Positions 49,806 through 59,352 of a DNA stretch of 64,000 nt are shown here, one piece after another (within the stretch, counting starts at the first letter, position 1; each line of letters begins with the position of its first letter). Source of the stretch: Tractidigestivibacter montrealensis (lineage in GTDB: Bacteria; Actinomycetota; Coriobacteriia; Coriobacteriales; Atopobiaceae); contig NZ_JANSKA010000005.1 in NCBI RefSeq assembly GCF_024741235.1, positions 124,001 to 188,000 on the forward strand, given 5' to 3'. The translations under genes were made by a program, and so were the position numbers. The notes beneath the pieces are model-generated. The model saw only the letters and a list, made by a program, of their open reading frames with translations. It did no database searches and had not been told where the DNA came from.

Positions 49806-52712
49806 ATGCCGGAACAGTTTGAACAGCCCCGCTCCATCTATCAGAACGAGGCCCAGCGCAATGCCGCCGTGGCAAAGCTCGGCCGCAAGATCACCGACGT
49901 CGTGAAGCACAAGATCGGCGGCGTTAAGACCGACGACCCCGAGTACTGGGGCCTCAAGGAGGTCCTCACCGACGAGATGGTCGACCTTGGCAACCGCATG
50001 AAGCTCCGCCAGTTCTACGACTTTGATCAGATGATGGCCCTGGCACCCGAGATCGAGCCCGCCCACCTGCAGGAGCTTCTCGACCAGATGAGCGTCATCG
50101 GCATCCTCGAGTACGACTACGGCGACCACTACAACGACGACGGCCCCATCGCGGATGCGCCGCGTACCAAGCGCTGGCGCCTGCCCTTCTTTGTCCCTGG
50201 CTCTGCCGAGCTCTTCAACTCGAGCAAGGATCGCATCGACAAGAATCCCCCGGTCGCCAACTTCTTCGAGCGTATGACCTTCATTCCACTGGCGGGCATC
50301 ACCCAGATGGTCCCGCCAGGAGGCGACGGCGTCGGCATGCACGTGATTCCCGTCGAGGAGGCCGTCAACTTCCAGAACGAGGCCATCAAGCTCGAGCGCA
50401 TCTCCTACTGGCTCAAGAAGTACGAAGGACACATCTCGGCAGGCATCTGCTCTTGCCGCTACTCTCGCACGACGCTTGGGGAGGGCTGCGCCGACGACCC
50501 TGACGACTGGTGCATCCAGGTTGGAGACATGGCTGACTACACCGTCGAGACGGGCCGCGCGCACTACATCACCACCGAGGAGGCGCTCGAGATCCTCAAG
50601 CGCGCCGAGGACAACGGCTTTGTCCACCAGATCACCAACATCGACGGCGAGAACAAGATCTTCGACATCTGCAACTGCGACGTGAAGATCTGCAACGCCC
50701 TGCGCACGAGCATGCTCTTCAACACGCCCAACCTCTCACGCTCCTCGTATACGGCCAAGGTCACGCCGGAGAACTGCGTGGCCTGCGGCCTCTGCGTTGA
50801 GTCCTGCCCGGCCGGCGCCGTGAAGCTGGGCCAGAAGCTTTGCCGTGCCAACGGCGAGCAGCCCAAGTACCCGCGCGCCATCCTCCCCGACGCAATCCAC
50901 TGGGGCAAGTACGCCTGGGACGAGAACTACCGCGACACTGCCCGCATGCACAACACCTGGCCCACGGGCTCTGCCCCCTGCAAGGCCGCCTGCCCGGCGC
51001 ACGTACCCGTGCAGGCCTACCTCCAGAAGGCCAAGGAGGGCAAGTATCAGGAGGCCGTCGAGCTCATCCGTACCATGAACCCGTTCCCCGCCGTGTGCGG
51101 CCGCATCTGCAACAAGCGCTGCGAGGACGCGTGCACGCGCGGCACCATTGACCAGCCCGTCTCCATCGACGCGGTAAAGAAGTTCGTCGCCGACTACGAC
51201 CTTGCGCAGGCCCAGCACGCTGTTCCCAACCGCGCGGTGCCTTCTGTCCACGACCACTTCGACCAGAAGATCGCGATCATCGGCGCCGGTCCCGCCGGTC
51301 TCTCCTGCGCGTACTATTTGGCCCTTCTCGGCTACTCGCCCGTCGTGTTCGAGAAGCACGAGCAGCCCGGCGGCATGATGATGTACGGCATCCCGTCCTA
51401 CAAGCTCGAGAAGGACGTGCTTCTCGCCGAGGTCGAGATTATCAAGAGCCTGGGCGTCGAGATTCGCTGTGGCGTTGAGGTTGGCCGCGACGTGACGCTT
51501 GATCAGCTGCGCGAGCAGGGCTTCCAGGCGTTCTTCGTGGCCGTGGGCTGCCAGGGTGGTAGGCGTCCCGGCGTCCCCGGCGACACCGCCGAGGGCACCG
51601 ACGTTGCCGTGCACTACCTCGAGGACTCCATGGCCAAGGGTAACCCTGCCATGTCTGGTGACGTCGTGGTGGTTGGTGGCGGCAACGTGGCCGTCGACTG
51701 TGCGCGCAATGCCAAGCGCCGCGGAGCCGATGCCGTTACGATGGTCTCGCTTGAGCAGCGCGACGAAATGCCCGCCACCAACGCAGAGATTGCCGAGACG
51801 CTCGAGGATGGTGTCACCGTTCAGAACGGATGGGGCCCCAAGGAAGTGCTCGTCAACGAGTCCGGTCATGTGAAGGGCGTCGTCTTCAAGCGCTGCACGC
51901 AGGTCATCGACCCCAAGACCAAGCGCTTCTCGCCGCTCTACAACGAGGATGAGACTATCACCGTGCCCTGCAACCAGGTGGTCTTTGCCATTGGCCAGGC
52001 CATCGAGTGGGGCGGCCTTCTCGACGGCCGTTCGGTCACCTTCCACCACGGCAACTACCCGCAGGCAGACGCCCTCACGTTCCAGACGGCAGACAAGGAC
52101 ATCTTTGTGGGCGGTGACGTCCTCACTGGTCCCAAGTTCGTGATTGACGCCATTGCCGCCGGCCACTATGCCGCCGAGTCGCTGCACCGCCGCGTGCAGG
52201 AGGGTGCGAGCATGACCATCGGCCGCGACCGCCACAACTACCTCGAGTTCGACAAGGACGACCTTCTTATCGACTCGTACGACAATGCGGGCCGCCAGGA
52301 GGAGGGCATGGACCCCGAGGGTGCCGACCGCTTCCGCGACACGCACCGCACGCTCACGGCCGAGCAGGTGGCCATCGAGACCAAGCGCTGCCTGAGCTGC
52401 GGCGCGTCTGTTGTTGACCCCAACAAGTGCATTGGCTGCGGCATCTGCACCACCCGCTGCAAGTTCGACGCCATCCACCTCTACCGCGATCACCCCGAGA
52501 TGACCGACATGCGCGTGGCCGAGGACAAGGTGGCAGGCCTTGCGAGCTACGCAATCAAGCGCGCCGTGAAGATCGTGGCAAACTCCGGCTCGGAGGAGGC
52601 CAAGATCATGCGCGAGAAGCGCCGCGAGTACAACCGCACGCACAAAGAGTTCAACCGCACGCACCCCTACACGGGCAACTCAAGCGACGAGTCTCGTGAG
52701 GAGAACGCGTAA
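49806..52712 (+). CDS. multidomain Fe-S / FAD / NADPH oxidoreductase between hypB and hypA
   Basis: 968 aa. Domains in order: an N-terminal part (1-300) with a winged-helix-like LTDEMVDLGNRMKLRQFY region and a cysteine set C215-S-C217 (CSCRYSRTTLGEGC) and C289 (CNCDVKIC); a ferredoxin (CVACGLCVESC, from 324); a DPYD/GltD-type Fe-S domain (CKAACPAHVP, from 392, CGRICNKRCEDAC); an FAD site (GAGPAGLS, about 493), an NAD(P)H site (VVGGGNVAVDCAR, about 624); and a C-terminal ferredoxin (from about 862, CIGCGICTTRC). It looks like a large NAD(P)H:acceptor electron-transfer protein of the GltD/NfnB type. The start is 3 nt after hypB and hypA begins at its next base, so it is one operon. Electron acceptor unknown. 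Confidence 0.85.
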   Translation: MPEQFEQPRSIYQNEAQRNAAVAKLGRKITDVVKHKIGGVKTDDPEYWGLKEVLTDEMVDLGNRMKLRQFYDFDQMMALAPEIEPAHLQELLDQMSVIGILEYDYGDHYNDDGPIADAPRTKRWRLPFFVPGSAELFNSSKDRIDKNPPVANFFERMTFIPLAGITQMVPPGGDGVGMHVIPVEEAVNFQNEAIKLERISYWLKKYEGHISAGICSCRYSRTTLGEGCADDPDDWCIQVGDMADYTVETGRAHYITTEEALEILKRAEDNGFVHQITNIDGENKIFDICNCDVKICNALRTSMLFNTPNLSRSSYTAKVTPENCVACGLCVESCPAGAVKLGQKLCRANGEQPKYPRAILPDAIHWGKYAWDENYRDTARMHNTWPTGSAPCKAACPAHVPVQAYLQKAKEGKYQEAVELIRTMNPFPAVCGRICNKRCEDACTRGTIDQPVSIDAVKKFVADYDLAQAQHAVPNRAVPSVHDHFDQKIAIIGAGPAGLSCAYYLALLGYSPVVFEKHEQPGGMMMYGIPSYKLEKDVLLAEVEIIKSLGVEIRCGVEVGRDVTLDQLREQGFQAFFVAVGCQGGRRPGVPGDTAEGTDVAVHYLEDSMAKGNPAMSGDVVVVGGGNVAVDCARNAKRRGADAVTMVSLEQRDEMPATNAEIAETLEDGVTVQNGWGPKEVLVNESGHVKGVVFKRCTQVIDPKTKRFSPLYNEDETITVPCNQVVFAIGQAIEWGGLLDGRSVTFHHGNYPQADALTFQTADKDIFVGGDVLTGPKFVIDAIAAGHYAAESLHRRVQEGASMTIGRDRHNYLEFDKDDLLIDSYDNAGRQEEGMDPEGADRFRDTHRTLTAEQVAIETKRCLSCGASVVDPNKCIGCGICTTRCKFDAIHLYRDHPEMTDMRVAEDKVAGLASYAIKRAVKIVANSGSEEAKIMREKRREYNRTHKEFNRTHPYTGNSSDESREENA

Positions 52713-53057
52713 ATGCACGAGCTGGGCATCGTCGTGCGCGTGATTGACATGGTCGAGGAGGCCGCTTGCAAGAACGGCGTGAGCAAGGTGGTGCGCGTTG
52801 ACCTTGAGGTGGGCGAGGTTAGCACCATCGTGCCCAGCTACTTCCGCGACTGCTTCGAGTGGGCAAAGCTCCGCACCGAGCACATGCAGGAGTGCGAGCT
52901 CAACATGATCATCGTTGCGGGCATCTCGTACTGCCGCGACTGCAAGAAGACCTACCGCACCACCGAGTACGGAAAGGCCTGTCCCGTCTGCGGAGGTCAC
53001 AACACCTACCTCGTGACCGGTCGGGACGTGATGGTGAAGGAAATCCAGGCTGTATAG
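52713..53057 (+). CDS. hypA: hydrogenase maturation nickel metallochaperone HypA
   Basis: 114 aa. Nickel ligands M1-H2-E3 at the very N-terminus and the zinc site C74, C77 (CRDC) and C90, C93 (CPVC) are intact. It acts with HypB in nickel insertion. It begins directly after the 968-aa oxidoreductase stop. No hypC, hypD, hypE, hypF or hydrogenase subunit lies in the window. Confidence 0.95.
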   Translation: MHELGIVVRVIDMVEEAACKNGVSKVVRVDLEVGEVSTIVPSYFRDCFEWAKLRTEHMQECELNMIIVAGISYCRDCKKTYRTTEYGKACPVCGGHNTYLVTGRDVMVKEIQAV

Positions 53058-53093
53058 GCGAGCGGCCCCGGATTCTGGCCCGGGGTCGCTTTT
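53058..53093 (+). terminator. terminator after hypA
   Basis: GCGA..CCCCGG pairs with CCGGGG..TCGC across a 7-nt loop, with a GCGG bulge, and TTTT follows (53090-53093). It begins at the base after the hypA stop. Confidence 0.7.
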
Positions 53094-53137
53094 GCCCTCC
53101 TCGCCGCACAGAGGTCCTCGCTGCGAAGCTTTTCGCT

Positions 53138-53222
53138 GCGGAGTGCTGCTCCATTTCGTAAAATGGTTTCCAGCGACCTGGGCAAATGTAGGAGCCGTTT
53201 AAGAACAGGAGCTAAACTCTAG
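53138..53222 (+). repeat. 85-bp dispersed repeat, copy C
   Basis: Same length as copies A and B. The left end GCGGAGTGCTGCTCC, the core GACCTGGGCAAATG at offset 37 and the right-hand AGAACAGGAGCTAAACTC correspond in position. It lies in the gap between hypA and the HAD phosphatase, ending 51 nt before that gene. Confidence 0.7.
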
Positions 53223-53273
53223 TGAGCGGCGTTATATGGCTTCTTGGTACGACTGGCAGGCAGAGGAGTGAAT

Positions 53274-53924
53274 ATGCCCAAGGCGGTGCTCTTTGACCTC
53301 GACGGAACGCTTACCGCATCCGGGGAGGGAATCGTAAGGTCCGTCCAGTACGCCCTCGAGAAGATGGGACGAGAGGTGCCGGACCCTTCTGCCCTCACGG
53401 TATTCATCGGTCCGCCGCTTGTCCAGGAGTTCATGGACTTCTCTGGAATGTCGCACGACGAGGCCTTGCGGGCGCTCGAGCTCTATCGTGAGCGCTACAC
53501 AACCGTTGGGCTTTTTGAGAACCACCCCTACCAGGGCATTGTTGAGCTTCTCGGCACGCTAAGGGCAACAGGCATCACCACTTGCGTGGCTTCGTCCAAG
53601 CCCGAGCCTTTCGTCCTCAAGATCCTCGACCACTTTGGGATGACGGGTCTCTTTGACCAGGTGGTAGGGGCAACGCTGGACGAGAGGCGCACGGCGAAGG
53701 CAGACGTCATCAACGAGGCGCTCAGGCGGCTTGGCATTCATGACGAGAAGGACATGGTCACCATGGTGGGAGACCGTGCCCAGGACGCGCGGGGCGCACA
53801 GGCTGCCTCGGTGGGATTCGTGGGCGTCACCTATGGATACGGATCTCGAGAAGAGCTTCTCAGTGCTGGTGCTACAGCGGTGGTAGACACTGTCGATGAG
53901 CTGGGTCGCGTTCTTCTCGGGTAG
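53274..53924 (+). CDS. HAD-family phosphatase (phosphoglycolate phosphatase-like)
   Basis: 216 aa. HAD motif I LFDLDGTLTASGEG, motif II ASSKPE with Ser, motif III Lys and motif IV MVGDRAQDARGA are all present, with an alpha-helical cap domain. It belongs to the Gph/PgmB group and its substrate cannot be read. ATG 53274 has AGAGGAG 5 nt upstream. Confidence 0.88.
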   Translation: MPKAVLFDLDGTLTASGEGIVRSVQYALEKMGREVPDPSALTVFIGPPLVQEFMDFSGMSHDEALRALELYRERYTTVGLFENHPYQGIVELLGTLRATGITTCVASSKPEPFVLKILDHFGMTGLFDQVVGATLDERRTAKADVINEALRRLGIHDEKDMVTMVGDRAQDARGAQAASVGFVGVTYGYGSREELLSAGATAVVDTVDELGRVLLG

Positions 53925-53932
53925 CCGCCTTA

Positions 53933-54449
53933 CAATTTCTTGACCGCACGGGTTTCCAAGGGGCAGTTCCACTTACACTCTTGCGCTTCGTGAACATGGC
54001 CTGGATGCAGGCTCCATTACCATTGCCGCTCCGTCGAGCATCGTGGCCCTGCGGCTTGCGAAGCCTCTGGGAGAGTTCGTGAGCGCCCATCCTGGAATCA
54101 GGGTGAACAGGTTGTGGCTCCGCCAGGGCACTTCTCAACCCCTGGGTCCGTATCCATAGACTCCCTGATAGACGAGCTGTTTGTAGCAGACACGGAGACG
54201 GCTCCGCTGCTGCAGCGCGAACTCCATCACTCCAACGTACGCTGCGTTACCTCAAACACCACAGCCATCCTTGCAATGGTAGGGGCGGGCTTGGGAATCT
54301 CGCTGATTCCAAGCCTTGCGCTTGAGGGAAGCACCAGCCAGTTGGACGTGCGGCATCTAGAGACTCCCACTTGGCGCAGCATGTTCCTGGTGCATCACAG
54401 CAAGGACGAGATGAGCGTTGCATCACGGGCGTTCTTAGAGATGCTATAG
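53933..54449 (+). pseudogene. decayed LysR-family transcriptional regulator
   Basis: Fragments of a LysR protein lie in three reading frames: a wing end FLDRTGFQGAVPLT near 53936, the substrate-binding start DAGSITIAAPSSIVALRLAKPL in another frame from 54004, and the second subdomain FVADTETAPLLQRELHH through GAGLGISLIPSLAL to SRAFLEML in a third, ending at 54449. The first about 45 residues of the DNA-binding domain and a middle section are missing. At least two frameshifts and a deletion make this non-functional. Confidence 0.8.
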
Positions 54450-54476
54450 CTCGAGCGCGAGGGCAGGCGGCCGTGC

Positions 54477-55679
54477 CTATCCAAGCACCTCTCGAACGGC
54501 CGCCTCTGCGGCGTCTCTTGCTGCCGCCCAGCTTCCCTGGACCATCTGGGGCTTCCCGCCGCCCCGACCTCCAAGCCTGGAGTTGAGCTCCTTGCATGCA
54601 GGCCTGAGGTCCTCTCCCGAAGAGGCAATGACGTATGCCAGACGCGTTGCGTCGCCGTCGACAGGCGAGAGGGCCGCGCATACCGTGGCTCCCGTGACCT
54701 CGAGCACGCGCTCGCACAGGTATCGGAGGTCTTCAACGTCCAGACCAGGAAGGCAGCACATGGCCAGAGTGCCATCGGGAACTAGGCCAGCCACATACTG
54801 ATCGATCTGTTTGCGGCTAGCCTGCTTGAGCTGGTGCTTGAGGTCGTCCTTCTCGCCAGAGAGGCGTCGCACGGCCTCGGGAACCTCCTCGTCTGCAACC
54901 GTGAGGAAGTTGCTCGTCTCGCGAAGGGCATCCATGGCCTCCTCGCATGCCACAAGCGCTCGACGGCCGCAGAGGAGCTCCAGACGAGTCCGCTTCTTCT
55001 TGGTGGTCATGCGCAGGATCTTGATGAGCCCCACCTCGCCTGTGGACGAGACGTGCGTACCGCAGCAGGCACAGGAGTCCACGCCATCGATTCTCACTAC
55101 ACGGATCTGACCGTCGTGGTCCTTCTTGCTGCGATAGTCCATTGCGGCAAGCTCGGTGGGAGAGGGGAGAAGCGCTTCTACGCACACGTCCTCGCGGATG
55201 GCCGCGTTGGCACGACGCTCGACGTCCAGCACGTCATCGGGCGTCAGGACGCCGTCAAAGTCGACCTCGATGCAGCGCTCGCCCATGTGAAAGCCCACGT
55301 TGTTGTAGCCAAAGAGCGCGTGCACGATGCCCGAGACAATGTGCTCGCCGGTGTGTGCCTCCATGTTGTCGCGGCGCCAGGTCCAGTCTAGCGAGCCATG
55401 AACGTTGGCGCCAACAGGAAGCGCGACGTCTGCCAGGTGGATGACTTCGCCCGCGTCATTGCCCGGGACCGCTTCGCGCACGTGTGCCACAAGGCTATCG
55501 TCGCCCGCGCCAACGCACAGCGTCCCGCGGTCACCCGGCTGGCCTCCACCGGTGGGGTAGAACGCAGTCTGGTCTAGAACGATGGCAAAGCCGCCATCAG
55601 CTGCATCGCACGAAACGACCTTGCCATCAAACTCACGCAGGTAGGGCTTCGTGTAGTACAGCTCATCAAAGGTTTCCAT
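54477..55679 (-). CDS. alanyl-tRNA editing protein AlaX-L type
   Basis: 400 aa. Free-standing trans-editing domain that deacylates Ser-tRNA(Ala) or Gly-tRNA(Ala). The N-terminal domain has DQTAFYPTGGGQPGDRG, then the zinc-site HTGEHIVSG and CACCGTHVSSTGEVG (HxxxH and CxxxH), and a C-terminal DHHA1-like domain with coiled-coil and GRGGGKPQMVQGS. ATG 55679 has GGAGG about 9 nt upstream; a longer frame starts 16 codons earlier. The gene lies downstream of the MATE gene on the same strand. Confidence 0.9.
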   Translation of the reverse strand: METFDELYYTKPYLREFDGKVVSCDAADGGFAIVLDQTAFYPTGGGQPGDRGTLCVGAGDDSLVAHVREAVPGNDAGEVIHLADVALPVGANVHGSLDWTWRRDNMEAHTGEHIVSGIVHALFGYNNVGFHMGERCIEVDFDGVLTPDDVLDVERRANAAIREDVCVEALLPSPTELAAMDYRSKKDHDGQIRVVRIDGVDSCACCGTHVSSTGEVGLIKILRMTTKKKRTRLELLCGRRALVACEEAMDALRETSNFLTVADEEVPEAVRRLSGEKDDLKHQLKQASRKQIDQYVAGLVPDGTLAMCCLPGLDVEDLRYLCERVLEVTGATVCAALSPVDGDATRLAYVIASSGEDLRPACKELNSRLGGRGGGKPQMVQGSWAAARDAAEAAVREVLG

Positions 55680-55765
55680 TGCCAGATGCCTCCATATGTC
55701 ATGCGCACCGCGCGCGATACTGTCCACAGCGGCTCATGATAGTCTCATTTCTGGGCGGTGGAGCG

Positions 55766-57136
55766 TCAGCGCCCCTCTCGCTCCTCCTGTGCAAGCTCGC
55801 GCAGAATCGACCACGCCATGGGAATCGTCACCAGAAACGTGATGACGTCGGTCACGGGCTGCGCCAGCTGGACGCCAAGAAGCCCTAGTACGGGCGGAAG
55901 AACAAGCACCACGGGACCAAGCACAAGGCCAAGCCGGCAAGCGCCCAGGATGGTCGCACGCCACATGCGCCCGGTGGTCTGCAGCAGGAAGTTGGTGATC
56001 ATCGCAGTGCCCGTGAGGGGAAGTGTGAAGCTCTCCACGCGCAGGGCGAGCGTGCCTATGCTCACGACCTCGGCGTCATTCGAGAAGAGCCCCACGAGCT
56101 GCGGAGCCAGGGCAAAGGTCACAACGCCCAGCAGCGCCACCGCAACAAACGCCGTGCGCACGGCAAAGCGGTAGCCAGCCCTAATGCGCTTGTAAAGCTT
56201 TGCCCCGTAGTTGTAGCCAACCACCGGCTGGAAGCCCTGGCCAATGCCAATCTGCACGTAGTTGCCAATGCTCGTGATGCGCTGCACCACGGCGAGTGCG
56301 GCGATCGCAGCGTCGCCAAAGGGGCGGGCTGCCTCGTTAAGGAGCGTGGTTGCCACGCCGAGCATGCACTGGCGCACAAAGGAGGGAAGACCGCCATTCA
56401 CAATCTTGGTGACCATCGCGCGGGTGGGCCTTCTCAGCCACTTGGGTGAAAGGGGCGTTATCCCCACGTACTGAATCTGCCAGACGAGTATGCAAAAGCT
56501 GATGAACTGGCAGATTACCGTAGAGATAGCGCTACCCGCTATGCCCAGGCCAGCCCCATAGATGAGGAGCGGCTCAAGGCCAATGTTGATAAGGGCGCCT
56601 GTCATGATGGCAATCATGGAATGGAGCGCCTCTCCCTCGAAGCGCAACTGCATATTGAGCATGAGCGAGCTGCACATGAAGGGTGCGCCCAGAAGAATGA
56701 TGCCCACGAAGGTCTTGGCGTAGGGGAGGATGGTCTCGGTCGAACCCGCCACCAGGCAGATGGGCTCGATGAAGATGTTGCCAACAATGGCGATGAGCGT
56801 GCCGAGAAGAAGCGTGGTTGCTAGGCCGTTGGTTGCCATGATGCAGGCGCGATCGCGCTCCTTTGCGCCAAGGTAGCGCGAGATTGCGTTGCCCGTGCCC
56901 TGTCCCATGCCAAAGCCAACGGCTTGGATGGCGGTCATTACCACAAACGATATGCCAATGGCGCCCTCGGCGGAGGTTCCCAGCGACCCCACGAAGAAGG
57001 TATCGCTCAGGTTGTAGATGCTGGTAACGAGGTTAGAAACAATTGAGGGGGCGGCAAGCGTGAGGATGAGGGGCCGTACGGGCTCCTCCGTCATCTGTCG
57101 ATACTTTGCCGCTGCTGTGTCTTCCTTGCTTCCCAT
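55766..57136 (-). CDS. MATE family efflux transporter
   Basis: 456 aa, about 12 membrane segments. The signature TSIYNLSDTFFVGSLGTSAEGAIG in the first helices and the second-half GYNYGAKLYKRIRAG place it in the NorM/DinF-like branch of MATE. Na+- or H+-driven drug or metabolite efflux is likely. The ATG at 57136 is chosen because residues from there align with the family; its ribosome binding site is weak and the frame extends 41 codons upstream across the recQ promoter region. It diverges from recQ with 80 nt between the two starts. Confidence 0.9.
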   Translation of the reverse strand: MGSKEDTAAAKYRQMTEEPVRPLILTLAAPSIVSNLVTSIYNLSDTFFVGSLGTSAEGAIGISFVVMTAIQAVGFGMGQGTGNAISRYLGAKERDRACIMATNGLATTLLLGTLIAIVGNIFIEPICLVAGSTETILPYAKTFVGIILLGAPFMCSSLMLNMQLRFEGEALHSMIAIMTGALINIGLEPLLIYGAGLGIAGSAISTVICQFISFCILVWQIQYVGITPLSPKWLRRPTRAMVTKIVNGGLPSFVRQCMLGVATTLLNEAARPFGDAAIAALAVVQRITSIGNYVQIGIGQGFQPVVGYNYGAKLYKRIRAGYRFAVRTAFVAVALLGVVTFALAPQLVGLFSNDAEVVSIGTLALRVESFTLPLTGTAMITNFLLQTTGRMWRATILGACRLGLVLGPVVLVLPPVLGLLGVQLAQPVTDVITFLVTIPMAWSILRELAQEEREGR

Positions 57137-57216
57137 GGGTTGTATGGTAGTACCTGTGGTCGGTGCCAAACAATCGGTAAGCGGCATCGTCTTTAAGTGG
57201 ACATACAGGAGGATTA

Positions 57217-58836
57217 ATGGTGGCGGGCGAGAACGGCGCAAACAGACGTGAAGAGCCACAGGCTTGCGCCCGAGAAGCCCTGCGCACCTATTTTGGCTAT
57301 GACTTCTTCCGACCCGGCCAGGAGGAAGTCATCTCGTCGATTCTCTCTGGTCGCGACGTGCTTGCCGTCATGCCTACGGGAGCCGGCAAGTCCATCTGCT
57401 ACCAGATTCCGGCGGTACTTCTCGGCGGGCTTACGCTTGTGGTGTCGCCACTCATCTCGCTCATGGGCGACCAGGTGCGCTCGCTCAAGGAAGCGGGCAT
57501 CCGGGGTTCCTACCTCAACTCCACGCTCACGCCACGCCAGCAGGAGGTTGTGATGGCGCGCGCCATAGCCGGGTGGTATGACATCATGTACGTTGCGCCG
57601 GAACGTCTGTCTGACCAGCGCTTCATTTCCTTTGCCCAGCAGGTGCGCATGCCGCTTGTGGCCGTTGACGAGGCGCACTGCGTGAGCCAGTGGGGACAGG
57701 ACTTTCGCCCGGCCTATCGCGGCATTCCCGCCTTTGTCAACCAGCTCCCACGGAGGCCCGTTGTCTGCGCGCTCACGGCAACTGCCACGGCGCGGGTGCG
57801 CCAGGACGTCTCGCGCCTGCTCGACTTGCTCGACCCCGCCATCCAGGTAAATGGCTTCGACCGGCCCAACCTGCTCCTCTCGTCCTTTGAGCTTACGCCC
57901 AAGAACCGCACGCGCTGGCTTCTAGGCTACCTTGCGGCACACCCCACGTGGTCCGGCATTGTCTATGCGACCACGCGCAAGAAGGTGGACGAGCTTGCAG
58001 AAGCCCTGCGTGCCGCTGGAATTACCGCGGTGAGCTACCATGCGGGCATGGAGAACAACGAGCGCGCCGCCTCGCAGGAAGCCTTTGTGCGCGACGAAGC
58101 TCGCGTCATGGTGGCCACCAACGCGTTTGGCATGGGCATCGACAAGTCAGACGTGCGCTTTGTCGTGAACTGCGGGCTGCCCCTCTCGCTTGAGGAATAC
58201 TACCAGGAGGCGGGACGCGCCGGTCGCGACGGCGAGCCTGCCGAGTGCTACCTCCTGTGGAGCCGCGGTGACATACGCACGTGCCACTTCTTTATTGACA
58301 ACACCGAGTTCCCGCCAGAGACACCGCAGACGGAGAGAAAAACACTGCTGCGTAACAGGGAGCGACTCCTCTCGGCAATGATTGACTATGCGATGAGCGA
58401 ATCATGCCTGCGAGCACGGGTGCTTCGCTACTTTGGCCAGGACGCTTCGTCGCTTGGGGCAGTCGATGGCTCTGCCGGATGCGACGGCTGCTCCGTGTGC
58501 CTTGGCAGCTCCGCGGAGGAGTATCTGCGGGTCGCACGTCCGCGCAGGGCCTTTGGCGCCACAGGATACAGCGGGAGCTATCGCACGCGCGAACTACCCA
58601 GCGAGACCGAGGTCACCGACGAGGACGAGCGACTCTTCCAGCGCCTTCGCGCGCTGCGCAAGCAGCTGGCAGACGAGTACCACGTTTTGCCCTACATGGT
58701 CTTCTCGGACGCAACGCTGCGGGCCATGGTGCGACGCCGTCCCGCAAACGTTGAGGAGCTGCTCGAGGTCTCCGGCGTGGGGCGTGCCAAGCTCCAACGC
58801 TACGGCGACGCCTTTCTCGAGGAGATTAACCGGTAG
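57217..58836 (+). CDS. recQ: ATP-dependent DNA helicase RecQ
   Basis: 539 aa. 3'-5' DNA helicase of recombination and repair: motif [13 protein letters not shown], motif II DEAH at 151-154 ([17 protein letters not shown]), the second RecA domain with [17 protein letters not shown] and [12 protein letters not shown], the zinc-binding region ([14 protein letters not shown] ... CDGCSVCL) and a C-terminal HRDC domain (about 455-539, [14 protein letters not shown]). Shorter than E. coli RecQ. Start ATG 57217 has AGGAGG 5 nt upstream. Confidence 0.94.
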   Translation: MVAGENGANRREEPQACAREALRTYFGYDFFRPGQEEVISSILSGRDVLAVMPTGAGKSICYQIPAVLLGGLTLVVSPLISLMGDQVRSLKEAGIRGSYLNSTLTPRQQEVVMARAIAGWYDIMYVAPERLSDQRFISFAQQVRMPLVAVDEAHCVSQWGQDFRPAYRGIPAFVNQLPRRPVVCALTATATARVRQDVSRLLDLLDPAIQVNGFDRPNLLLSSFELTPKNRTRWLLGYLAAHPTWSGIVYATTRKKVDELAEALRAAGITAVSYHAGMENNERAASQEAFVRDEARVMVATNAFGMGIDKSDVRFVVNCGLPLSLEEYYQEAGRAGRDGEPAECYLLWSRGDIRTCHFFIDNTEFPPETPQTERKTLLRNRERLLSAMIDYAMSESCLRARVLRYFGQDASSLGAVDGSAGCDGCSVCLGSSAEEYLRVARPRRAFGATGYSGSYRTRELPSETEVTDEDERLFQRLRALRKQLADEYHVLPYMVFSDATLRAMVRRRPANVEELLEVSGVGRAKLQRYGDAFLEEINR

Positions 58837-58902
58837 TAGATAGCCGTGATTGAAACCAGAGCTAGGCTGCGGTGTTCGCCACTCACGCTGTCGGAGCCAT
58901 CG

Positions 58903-59352
58903 TCATCCCGTTACGGTAACGGTTCCGTCCTCGGCCACGCTCACGTCCATGCCGTCATGCACGTAGTCGAGAAACTCGTCGCCAAGCTGGTCAACAACCA
59001 CAAACGGGTGCTCGGTCCAGTTCTTGGCGAGAATGGCGCCCGCTGCGGCAAGCGGGTCGATGGGCTTCGAGAAGAGCATGCAGGCCGGACCCGCACCCAT
59101 GTCGCATGCGCACATGAAGACCATGCCGCCCGTGGTAGAGCCGATGGTCTGTGGCAGGCAGATGGCCGCCCCCTGGAGGGGCTTCTTGTAGAGGTCGGGG
59201 TTATTCTGGTCGGAACAGGGCGCCTTCACGTTCTTTAGAATGAGCGGCTGTTGGTAGCTTGCCAGCGTGTTGAACCCACCATGGCTCACCAGCGCCTTTG
59301 CGCTCACGGCACCGCCAACAACAACGCGCCCCCTGAAGGTCTTCTCAGCCAT
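58903..59352 (-). CDS. aconitase X small (swivel) subunit, DUF126 family
   Basis: 149 aa. It carries the swivel-domain features of the DUF126 small subunit of aconitase X: the conserved string LPQTIGSTTGG, PACMLFSKPIDPLAAAG and an AEDGTVTV end. Small subunit separate from the large one, as in two-subunit type II enzymes. Its ATG overlaps the TAA of the large subunit by 1 nt. Confidence 0.88.
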   Translation of the reverse strand: MAEKTFRGRVVVGGAVSAKALVSHGGFNTLASYQQPLILKNVKAPCSDQNNPDLYKKPLQGAAICLPQTIGSTTGGMVFMCACDMGAGPACMLFSKPIDPLAAAGAILAKNWTEHPFVVVDQLGDEFLDYVHDGMDVSVAEDGTVTVTG

